A stretch of 52,616 bases of DNA, from IMG/VR virus record IMGVR_UViG_3300048433_000716, positions 1 through 52,616 of that record. One strand, written 5' to 3'. Position 1 is the first letter of the stretch. Every line of letters starts with the position of its first letter. The notes below the pieces were generated by a model that made no database searches, was not told the origin of the DNA, and worked only from the letters and a program-made list of their open reading frames with translations. The position numbers and the translations under genes were made by a program. Of this stretch, positions 33,155-39,460 are shown one piece after another. This stretch comes from a virus.

Positions 33155-34057
33155 TTATGCTGCACCTTCTGTGCCAAAAACACCACGCCAGTCAGTGAAA
33201 CCAAAAGAATATCTTTCTCTCACTTTATAACGAATGTTTCCAGTCTCGAAGTCGCCTTCCATGCCTTTTTTCATTGGGCTTCTTTGGAACATCTTAAGTC
33301 CATCAGGCACATCAGTCTTAACAAAGAATGCATCACTGTCTGTTAATCTTCTCATCACATGATAGCCTTGTGGTAAGTATCCACCAGACTTAATAGCGTT
33401 GAGATCGTTATCAGCAGTTCCAGTTCTTAACTGACTCTCAAGTAATCTTTCAGCTACGAAAGTATAAGCAGTTGGGATAATAAGCATTGTGCCTTGTGCA
33501 GCAATTCTTAATCCTCTGTCATCCTTCATATCTGCAATGTTTATCAAGATGCTCTCTAAAGAAGTCTCTGATAAATCAGCCGCAGTAGCTAAAGTGTTAC
33601 TTTGGTTGCCATTTTGGGTTGGGTGTGATGTGCTCAATAATGAAACGCCATCGCCACCATTTGTTGAAGTAGCGTTATTTAAAACATTTGCTGCTTTGAT
33701 TTCTTTAGTAGAAGCCATAGACCTAGCTAATGCTTTTGTATAACGTGATGCAATTGACCCATAAAGACCATCTTCTTCAGCTTCTTCAGTAACTGAGAAA
33801 GCTAAAGCAATAGTTTCATGCTGATATCTAGCAGTCCACTGTTGAGATGCACTATCGTAACTTACGCTTGCACCTTCGTCTTTAGTTGGAGCCGCTCCAA
33901 AACCTGTCAACAATACATCTTCTTCAAATGCTTTTTGAGATGTGTTGCTTTCAAATACTGCAGCATACTCTGGTGGGTAACTGTCATATTCTAAGCCGAA
34001 CAAGGTATTCAAACCAGGCTCAAGCATTTTTGCAAATTGTGCTCTATTCATTGCCAT
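33155..34057 (-). CDS. Major capsid protein (HK97 fold, Mu gpT-like)
   Basis: 300 residues, the right size and place (after the scaffold, before the connectors). The middle, LLSTSHPTQNGNQSNTLATAADLSETSLE, followed by KDDRGLRIAAQGTMLIIP, resembles the Mu-like gpT major head protein. No cleavable prodomain is obvious. High expression is suggested by the terminator right after it. Confidence 0.7.
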   Translation of the reverse strand: MAMNRAQFAKMLEPGLNTLFGLEYDSYPPEYAAVFESNTSQKAFEEDVLLTGFGAAPTKDEGASVSYDSASQQWTARYQHETIALAFSVTEEAEEDGLYGSIASRYTKALARSMASTKEIKAANVLNNATSTNGGDGVSLLSTSHPTQNGNQSNTLATAADLSETSLESILINIADMKDDRGLRIAAQGTMLIIPTAYTFVAERLLESQLRTGTADNDLNAIKSGGYLPQGYHVMRRLTDSDAFFVKTDVPDGLKMFQRSPMKKGMEGDFETGNIRYKVRERYSFGFTDWRGVFGTEGAA

Positions 34058-34071
34058 TGTTTAAATCTCCC

Positions 34072-34626
34072 TTATATTCCAGCACTATCTTTGAGCAAGT
34101 GCTCATTGATAAGAACTTCCATGATTGCATTTGCACCAAAGGCGTTATCTGGAGCATCATATAGAGCTATGATTTTTGCAGTAGCCGCAGTGGCTGCCAT
34201 AGTTCCTGATATTTCAAATCCAGATTGTCCAGTGGTTGTAGAACCAGCACCCGCAACAACATCAGCACAATTACCAATGTTTGTCTGAGCAGTAGTTCCT
34301 GCAGATTGAACTTTAAACACAGTATAAGGATCGTCATAAACGTAAGCTTTAATATCTGTAGCAGTAGTTCCTGACGGCCAGTATTGTGAATAAACATAAG
34401 AGCCATCTGAAGCAGTGTATGAAACTCCAGCGAAAACGCCTATATTATTAACTTCTGTGGCAGTATGAGGTGTTACTACACCATCTGCAGTGATTATGCA
34501 GAGATCACCAGTAAAGATGTTCTCAGCTAAACCCGAAGTAATTGTATATACATTTGCACGAGAGTAACCATTACCACTAAGATGACGTACGGGTACAAAC
34601 CCAAAAGCAGCATCAACATTTGCCAT
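34072..34626 (-). CDS. Head decoration or minor capsid protein
   Basis: 184 residues starting MANVDAAFGFVPVRHLSGNGYSRANVY. It is beta-rich with Gly/Thr loops. Its location directly before the capsid gene and its size fit a decoration protein; similar sequences are common in marine phages. Confidence 0.6.
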   Translation of the reverse strand: MANVDAAFGFVPVRHLSGNGYSRANVYTITSGLAENIFTGDLCIITADGVVTPHTATEVNNIGVFAGVSYTASDGSYVYSQYWPSGTTATDIKAYVYDDPYTVFKVQSAGTTAQTNIGNCADVVAGAGSTTTGQSGFEISGTMAATAATAKIIALYDAPDNAFGANAIMEVLINEHLLKDSAGI

Positions 34627-34647
34627 TTTTTATCTCCTAGTTAATAG

Positions 34648-35130
34648 TTAGTCTTCCATAGCAGACAATTGTCTGCCACCACTAACTGAACTCTTCCTCT
34701 CTTGATAGATTCGTTGTCCAGTTCTTTGCCCTAATGCATCGAGGTCGCCTGCAAGTGATTCATTTTGTTCTACGTTCCTATTAGAGTAATAAGCTTTCAT
34801 CTGCTTATGTTTCTCTATAGGCATTTCGCATAACAACATGCCTTCAATTCCAATACAACCTTCCCACTGTCCATGATTAATAGTTGGGAACAACTTACTC
34901 TTCACAGTACTAGCAGGGCGAGCTTCCCACCCTTCACGCATTCTCTTGAATACATTGTCAGGTGTGTCCTTCCCCTGAATCGAGGTAGCTACCCATCGTT
35001 GAACATAACCAGGTCTCGGTTCTGGCGCATCCAACAATGCTGGTGGTGTCCAATGTGTCTGAGGTCTTGACTCCTCGTCTCGTACACCAGTTCGGGTTTC
35101 GTTTGCTCTCACATTTCTATTTTCAGCCAT
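34648..35130 (-). CDS. Conserved head-region protein
   Basis: 160 residues. An Arg/Asn-rich N-terminus is followed by a Trp/Pro-rich core (HWTPPALLDAPEPRPGYVQRWV) and FKRMREGWEARP. Conserved between scaffold and capsid in marine short-tailed phages as far as I can recall; function unknown. Confidence 0.55.
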   Translation of the reverse strand: MAENRNVRANETRTGVRDEESRPQTHWTPPALLDAPEPRPGYVQRWVATSIQGKDTPDNVFKRMREGWEARPASTVKSKLFPTINHGQWEGCIGIEGMLLCEMPIEKHKQMKAYYSNRNVEQNESLAGDLDALGQRTGQRIYQERKSSVSGGRQLSAMED

Positions 35131-35132
35131 GA

Positions 35133-36059
35133 TTAACTCCTTTGACTTTTCTGAATTTCTGAAGCGTATTTTTTCAAACCTGCCTCATCATTTATTCCAA
35201 GCTCTCTAGCCATTCGTAACTGATCCTGTGTCATTCGAACCCTGTTACCTCTATACGATGAGCCACCCGTAGTTGGTGTTACTATCTTTCTACTCTTACT
35301 CTTCGTACTTTGGTCGTTACTTGATACTAACTCTGGAAACACCTTTTGTAAACGACTATTTAATTGGTTGTAATAGTCCTCTGAGTTCTTGTCGAACCCT
35401 TCCAAGTCGAGTTGTACATCTATGGCTCTAGCCGCTGCCGTTTCTCTTTCATATCCTTGAGCATTAAACCATTGGTTTTGTTGCCACCAAGTCATCGCTT
35501 TTGGAGGTGCTGGATTAACTGCAGCTTGTTGTGCTCTGCCAACTGTAGGCGATTGTGTTTGTTGTTGTTGCCTTAGTTGTTTTTGCATTTCGCTAACTCT
35601 CATAGCTGCTCTCATATCAGCTAATTGTTCTGAGAAATTAACTTGAGCGTCAGTATCGCCTTCTTCAACTGCCTTATGCAAAGCTTGCTTTGTGAGTTGG
35701 TAACGATTTTCAAACTCACTTTGTGCTCTTGCAGTTTGTTGCTCTACATTTGTGTTTTCCAATCTAGCTAACCTAGCTTGTAATTGAGCAACTTCTTCTT
35801 GATACTTCTTGGCTTCTGTTTCAGCTTGTCGCCTTTGAGCAGACATTTTGTTTAGTCTAGCTTGCACTGCTTCGCTATACTTTTTGTCTTTCTCTTCTTT
35901 GGTTTCAGAAACTTCTTCGACTTCTTCAGTATTCTCTTCAGATTTAGCTTCAACTTTCTCTTCAGCTATCTCAATTTCAAAGTCATCTGACTGAGCTTTA
36001 CGCCTAGTCTCTTCTATTTCTTTTTCAATCTCTTCTATTGCACTATTTTTTTCTTCCAT
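35133..36059 (-). CDS. Scaffolding protein
   Basis: 308 residues, extremely Glu/Lys/Gln-rich. The N-terminal 60 residues are very acidic, residues 60-170 are a coiled coil (EAKKYQEEVAQLQARLARLE), and the last 30 form a small helical head-binding part. This is the usual design of scaffolds, just upstream of the capsid genes and just after a co-chaperonin gene. Confidence 0.7.
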   Translation of the reverse strand: MEEKNSAIEEIEKEIEETRRKAQSDDFEIEIAEEKVEAKSEENTEEVEEVSETKEEKDKKYSEAVQARLNKMSAQRRQAETEAKKYQEEVAQLQARLARLENTNVEQQTARAQSEFENRYQLTKQALHKAVEEGDTDAQVNFSEQLADMRAAMRVSEMQKQLRQQQQTQSPTVGRAQQAAVNPAPPKAMTWWQQNQWFNAQGYERETAAARAIDVQLDLEGFDKNSEDYYNQLNSRLQKVFPELVSSNDQSTKSKSRKIVTPTTGGSSYRGNRVRMTQDQLRMARELGINDEAGLKKYASEIQKSQRS

Positions 36060-36071
36060 TACAACCTCCTA

Positions 36072-36479
36072 TTATATGTATGCAGTTACATCTACGCCTT
36101 CAGGCAGTATGCTTGTAACCTCATCATCGTTTAATAAAAGAAACCTAACGCCATTGATTGTAAGTTTTTGTCCTGCATATTTACCATATGTGACCTTATC
36201 ACCTACCTTTGGCTTGTTATAGATACGCCAACTTGCTCCACTTTCTCTTTCTCTGTAAGCAAGCTCACCAATAGCTGCAACTGTTCCATGAGCAGTAAGG
36301 TATGCTTCGTTCTCTTTTGCCTTTTCTGGAAGTATTATGCCACTTTTGGTTTTCTGTTTGGCTTGGTTTGGTTGTATTAGAATTTTCCAACCCATAGGTG
36401 TTGGAAGTTGGTGGGAACCGATTGTAGCCTTTGACTCTTCATCGGTATATAGCTTTGCTACGTCATGTTGATGAGACAT
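36072..36479 (-). CDS. GroES-like co-chaperonin
   Basis: 135 residues. After a 25-residue phage-specific N-terminus comes a Cpn10 fold: GWKILIQPNQAK, the mobile loop KTKSGIILPEKAKENEA (SGIILP 46-51), HGTVAAIGE, KVGDKVTYGKYAGQ and FLLLNDDEVTSIL. T4 gp31 and related proteins replace host GroES to fold the capsid protein. The position next to scaffold and capsid genes supports the same role. The N-terminal extension is longer than in host GroES. Confidence 0.8.
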   Translation of the reverse strand: MSHQHDVAKLYTDEESKATIGSHQLPTPMGWKILIQPNQAKQKTKSGIILPEKAKENEAYLTAHGTVAAIGELAYRERESGASWRIYNKPKVGDKVTYGKYAGQKLTINGVRFLLLNDDEVTSILPEGVDVTAYI

Positions 36480-36481
36480 GT

Positions 36482-36679
36482 TTATTCATCTCCTTGATCT
36501 AAGTCAGTTAATGTTTTGTCGATTATAGCACAAGCATCTTCAAGTCCTTGAGCTATACCAACGTCTTTTTGATATGATTGAAAGTCTGTTTCTCTACCCT
36601 CAATCATCTTCTCTGCTATCGCAGATTTCTGTTCTCGTAGGTTGTTCTTTATTCTCTTCAGTAGTTCTATTGTGTTCAT
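36482..36679 (-). CDS. Small helical hypothetical protein
   Basis: 65 residues, helical (IELLKRIKNNLREQKSAIAEKM, then GIAQGLEDACAIIDKTL). Two bases separate it from the GroES gene. Small helical proteins of this sort occur in phage head regions; function unknown. Confidence 0.6.
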   Translation of the reverse strand: MNTIELLKRIKNNLREQKSAIAEKMIEGRETDFQSYQKDVGIAQGLEDACAIIDKTLTDLDQGDE

Positions 36680-36746
36680 TTAGTTTTACCTCTCCAGACA
36701 TAGAGACGCCAGTGACCACAACCTCTACATCTTTACTTTTTTCCAT
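36600..36746 (-). CDS. Possible small acidic protein in an overlapping frame
   Basis: 48 residues starting MEKSKDVEVVVTGVSMSGE, in a different frame from both neighbours. Overlaps the end of the lysine-rich peptide gene above and the start of the next gene. An AAGGCAAGAAG site precedes it. The frame stays open upstream to 36800 through the A-rich tract. Confidence 0.4.
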   Translation of the reverse strand: MEKSKDVEVVVTGVSMSGEVKLNEHNRTTEENKEQPTRTEICDSREDD

Positions 36747-36810
36747 ACTTCTTGCCTTTTTTCTTCGTTGTTTTTTTCTTTGTAGTGGTTTTTTTGCCAT
36801 ACATTTTCAT
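36733..36810 (-). CDS. Tiny lysine/threonine-rich basic peptide
   Basis: 25 residues (MKMYGKKTTTKKKTTKKKG and then KKYGKK), preceded by AAAGGAAAC seven bases before the ATG. The frame is open to an ATG at 36855 without a ribosome site. Such tiny polybasic peptides recur in this genome and may bind DNA or RNA. Confidence 0.5.
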   Translation of the reverse strand: MKMYGKKTTTKKKTTKKKGKKYGKK

Positions 36811-36893
36811 TTTGTTTCCTTTCGTCATTAGTGATGGGAATGATGTTCTATTCATGACAAATATAATAACGAATTAAAAATAAAAGCCAAATA

Positions 36894-37211
36894 TTATTTT
36901 TTTATCTCTATAATTGGTTCTGCGATGGCACTTTCAGAGTATACATACCCTGCTGAGACTTTTTGTACTTTCCCATACTCCAATTCGTTCACAGCCTTGG
37001 GGTCATCTTCAAAAACATTGCCACCATCTGATTCGTCAGTATTTGGGTTCATTGCATCTTTGCAAGCTTTAACAAAATCATAATTAGGTCTGTTTTCAGC
37101 TACAAGACAATCTGAGCAACATCTAGCGGCGTATCTTTTTTGAACTTGTTTTAGCCTGGTTCCACATCGTTTACAGAAGTCAAAGTTATTTTTCCCAACT
37201 GTAGAAGACAT
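36894..37211 (-). CDS. Zinc-ribbon hypothetical protein
   Basis: 105 residues from the ATG at 37211. A four-cysteine ribbon is visible (CKRCG, then CCSDC), followed by an acidic middle and C-terminal strands. Overlaps the end of the SleB gene. The 83-base gap after it (36811-36893) has AT-rich sequence with a possible -10 but no convincing -35. Confidence 0.6.
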   Translation of the reverse strand: MSSTVGKNNFDFCKRCGTRLKQVQKRYAARCCSDCLVAENRPNYDFVKACKDAMNPNTDESDGGNVFEDDPKAVNELEYGKVQKVSAGYVYSESAIAEPIIEIKK

Positions 37212-37662
37212 GATCACCAATTATCCTTATCTTACGTTTGGCATTAACCCAATAAGGTCTAACATAAATTGCATGATAATGTGTGGCATCTTTCACTAAA
37301 TCTATATTATCTAAATGCCCTTCATGTATAGACTTAGCTAAATGTAACGAATAATCCCAAGATTGCAAATCTTTTGGTTTATCTGATTTACCATCACACC
37401 ACCAACTAAACTGACATTTGTGTTTAATTGGCTGATTATCCCTATAATGACCTTGGAAAACCACGCCACATACAGTGTTTGGAAACCTTTCGTCTTTAAC
37501 TCTATTTAAAGTTACCATTGCTACTGCTAATTTGCCCACTGTGGGCTGATTTCGTGCTTCGTGGTATATGTTAAGGGCTAAACAGTTAACCTCATCACTG
37601 CGACAGTTATGGGCAAACATAGTGACTACTGCTAACAGTGTTAGCGTCAAAAGTATCTTCAT
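37186..37662 (-). CDS. SleB-type cell wall hydrolase
   Basis: 158 residues. A signal peptide (MKILLTLTLLAVVTMFA) is followed by the Hydrolase_2/SleB domain: NIYHEARNQP with catalytic E35, AMVTLNRV, CQFSWWCDG (83-91) and ATHYHA. SleB enzymes cut peptidoglycan glycan strands. The signal peptide would export it before lysis or let it act at the wall. It lies far from the holin/endolysin group, so it may work in the virion or during assembly. Confidence 0.8.
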   Translation of the reverse strand: MKILLTLTLLAVVTMFAHNCRSDEVNCLALNIYHEARNQPTVGKLAVAMVTLNRVKDERFPNTVCGVVFQGHYRDNQPIKHKCQFSWWCDGKSDKPKDLQSWDYSLHLAKSIHEGHLDNIDLVKDATHYHAIYVRPYWVNAKRKIRIIGDHVFYSWEK

Positions 37663-37707
37663 AATAAACCTCCCAGTCTATTAGTTTGCTTTTAATAATA
37701 TTACCTC

Positions 37708-37962
37708 CTAAGTAACTTTAGCTTCAACTTTGAAATATGGCTCATTAAAAAAATATTGCCACTTTAAATAAACCTCATACTCTTTAGTCAAATCCTCTAG
37801 CTCTTCCATAGGTAAATACTCTACTTCTCTTTCCTTGCACATTTGCATTGAAAGCATGCACCTTGGATAAAGACCAAAATCTTTCTTGGGGTCTAGGTCT
37901 TCTGGTAATTTGTTACCACGATGACTTTTAATTAATTCTTTATAAAATTTTATTGTTGCCAT
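37708..37962 (-). CDS. Hypothetical protein
   Basis: 84 residues, mixed charge, two cysteine/methionine-containing helices (RCMLSMQMCKEREVEYLPMEELEDL). Strong AGGAGG site upstream. Not recognised. Confidence 0.55.
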   Translation of the reverse strand: MATIKFYKELIKSHRGNKLPEDLDPKKDFGLYPRCMLSMQMCKEREVEYLPMEELEDLTKEYEVYLKWQYFFNEPYFKVEAKVT

Positions 37963-37972
37963 TTTTTCCTCC

Positions 37973-38122
37973 TTATGGTCTGTAAATTACAAATTCAGTT
38001 TCTAATTTATGTGCTAATTCTTTTAAAATCTCATACGCCTCTTGAGTTTTAGGTGTGCACTTTTCTACACCCTTATCTTCTATTAAATTAGTTATGTGAA
38101 CTAAAGCTTGTACTTCTTCCAT
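37973..38122 (-). CDS. Small hypothetical protein
   Basis: 49 residues (MEEVQALVHITNLIEDKG and so on), with a perfect GGAGG eight bases before the ATG. Its start follows the stop of the next upstream gene by one base. Confidence 0.55.
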   Translation of the reverse strand: MEEVQALVHITNLIEDKGVEKCTPKTQEAYEILKELAHKLETEFVIYRP

Positions 38123-38123
38123 A

Positions 38124-38249
38124 TTAATATCCTCCTTTTGAAAGTTTCTTGTCGAATTGTCTTTGCTTTTTATTGCCTCTTTTCTTCAAAGACTTTTCCC
38201 AACCTCTACTTGCTGAGTGTACTTTTGACTTTCTATCTTTAACTTTCAT
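38124..38249 (-). CDS. Tiny basic protein
   Basis: 41 residues, Lys/Arg/Ser-rich (MKVKDRKSKVHSASRGWEKS). TTGGAG lies upstream. First gene downstream of the leftward promoter at 38293-38321. Could bind nucleic acid. Confidence 0.55.
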   Translation of the reverse strand: MKVKDRKSKVHSASRGWEKSLKKRGNKKQRQFDKKLSKGGY

Positions 38250-38292
38250 TTTTTACTCCAAATTTTGTTAATCATTTTTCGTCTATTTAAGT

Positions 38293-38321
38293 AATATAAC
38301 ATTTGTAAATACATAAGTCAA
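38293..38321 (-). promoter_or_regulatory. Leftward promoter with internal TGTATTTACA box
   Basis: On the minus strand TTGACT (38321-38316), a 17-base spacer, TATATT (38298-38293). The spacer contains TGTATTTACA (38313-38304), the same core as the early promoters at 6397 and 8257. A GATTAACAAAATTTGGAG leader follows. It drives the basic-protein, SleB and GroES group and perhaps the capsid genes. Confidence 0.75.
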
Positions 38322-38356
38322 CATCTAATTTGGGTTTATTTAACATCTTTTATGGG

Positions 38357-38385
38357 TTGACATTGCTTTTTATACATGATAGAAT
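38357..38385 (+). promoter_or_regulatory. Rightward promoter of the internal cassette
   Basis: TTGACA (38357-38362), a 17-base spacer and TAGAAT (38380-38385), preceded by GGG and followed by an AACGAACAACTAAATAAGG leader as in the early region. It lacks the TGTAYYTACA spacer core. Back to back with the leftward promoter 35 bases away. The gap 38250-38419 holds only these sites. Confidence 0.75.
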
Positions 38386-38419
38386 CATTTCAACGAACAA
38401 CTAAATAAGGAAAAACAAA

Positions 38420-38653
38420 ATGAGCAAATACAAAAACTTTCTAATGGATATTGAAGAAACTATCGTAAGCAACATAACTGTTAATATGGTTTCAGACTCA
38501 GAAAATGTTACTGAGTTATTTGATATAACTTGTAATAAAATTAAGAAACTTGGCAATGGGCAATTTATCGTAGGTGCATATGACGACATGATTAGAGATG
38601 TTTGTGATTGGGCTTGGGATGAGTATTGGTCACAATATAGGGAGGGTTGCTAA
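38420..38653 (+). CDS. Small acidic protein, first gene of the rightward cassette
   Basis: 77 residues, acidic, aromatic C-terminus (DVCDWAWDEYWSQYREG). AAGGAAAAAC lies upstream. Overlaps the next start (TAATG). Function unknown. Confidence 0.6.
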   Translation: MSKYKNFLMDIEETIVSNITVNMVSDSENVTELFDITCNKIKKLGNGQFIVGAYDDMIRDVCDWAWDEYWSQYREGC

Positions 38654-39120
38654 TGGAGGTAGATTACAGATATCACGATGGTGGTAGGTCAAAGTATTTT
38701 AAAGGTAATGCTGGGGATTGTGTCGTAAGGGCAATCTCCATCTCTACCAATACTGACTATAAGGTTATTTATGACGAGTTATATCAAGTCAACAAAGATT
38801 ATAAGAGGTCACGAAATAACAAAGTATCTAAGAAAATGAAAAGTGCCACACCTAGAAATGGCAATTTTAAGAAGGTGTATCATAATTTTATTCTTGGGAA
38901 AGGTTATCGATATGTGCCATTAATTAAGTTTGGTTCTAAAGAAAGGACTAAGCTTGACCAACTGAGTAAGCTCAAAAACATTATTGTCTGTATAAATAGT
39001 CATATGATGGCTATGAAAGATGGTGTTGTTTACGATACTTGGGATACTAGGCACTCATATTGGGAAGGCGTCAAAGCTATTAGGACTGTTAACGCTTATT
39101 ACGAGAGGATAGAGGCATGA
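38653..39120 (+). CDS. Putative papain-like cysteine peptidase
   Basis: 155 residues from the ATG at 38653, chosen for GGGAGGG upstream. NAGDCVVRAISI (C23), the RNG and KVYHNFILGKGYRYVP blocks, then VCINSHMMAMKDGVVYDTWD (H117, D128 or D131) give a Cys-His-Asp order typical of papain-like peptidases. I recall the same pattern in many phage hypothetical proteins; the activity is not shown. It could cut a virion or a host protein. Confidence 0.6.
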   Translation: MEVDYRYHDGGRSKYFKGNAGDCVVRAISISTNTDYKVIYDELYQVNKDYKRSRNNKVSKKMKSATPRNGNFKKVYHNFILGKGYRYVPLIKFGSKERTKLDQLSKLKNIIVCINSHMMAMKDGVVYDTWDTRHSYWEGVKAIRTVNAYYERIEA

Positions 39121-39332
39121 CAATGATGAGTATGATAAAAGGGCACACTTCAGTGTTTCAGTGCATAGGTGACGCTTATATCAAGAGAGATGACCAAAGG
39201 TTTTATTATGCATACTTACTTTGCATAAGAGCTAAGACTGATTTAAAGGCATTGCATAAATATTTAATTAATAGATATAATTTCAATAGATTAGTTTGTG
39301 CAAAATTACTGAGAAAGGCTAGAATGAAATGA
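39117..39332 (+). CDS. Small basic hypothetical protein
   Basis: 71 residues, helical, Lys/Arg- and Tyr-rich (DDQRFYYAYLLCIRAKTDLK). Starts within the stop of the peptidase-like gene (GCATGA) and ends over the lipoprotein start (ATGA). Unknown function. Confidence 0.55.
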   Translation: MTMMSMIKGHTSVFQCIGDAYIKRDDQRFYYAYLLCIRAKTDLKALHKYLINRYNFNRLVCAKLLRKARMK

Positions 39333-39460
39333 AGGGTTTTGTAATTACAATTTTACTTCTGTTGTCATTAAGTTCTTGCACCTACAAATACCAAGTTTCC
39401 AAATGGGATAACAGTGTCTTATTAGGAACGATTATAGGTACTTTAGTTAGTTTGAACTAG
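39329..39460 (+). CDS. Small lipoprotein
   Basis: 43 residues. MKGFVITILLLLSLSSC is a complete lipoprotein signal with lipobox LSSC, followed by a 27-residue tail ending in a hydrophobic GTIIGTLVSLN. Candidate for an outer-spanin-like or superinfection-exclusion lipoprotein. It overlaps the convergent large gene by 4 bases, leaving no room for a standard terminator. Confidence 0.6.
   Translation: MKGFVITILLLLSLSSCTYKYQVSKWDNSVLLGTIIGTLVSLN

Noticed and set aside
36811-36893. Separate late promoter
   Set aside because: A TATATT-like -10 is visible on the minus strand, but the only -35 candidate (TTGGCT) is at 19 bases and the shared leader is absent.
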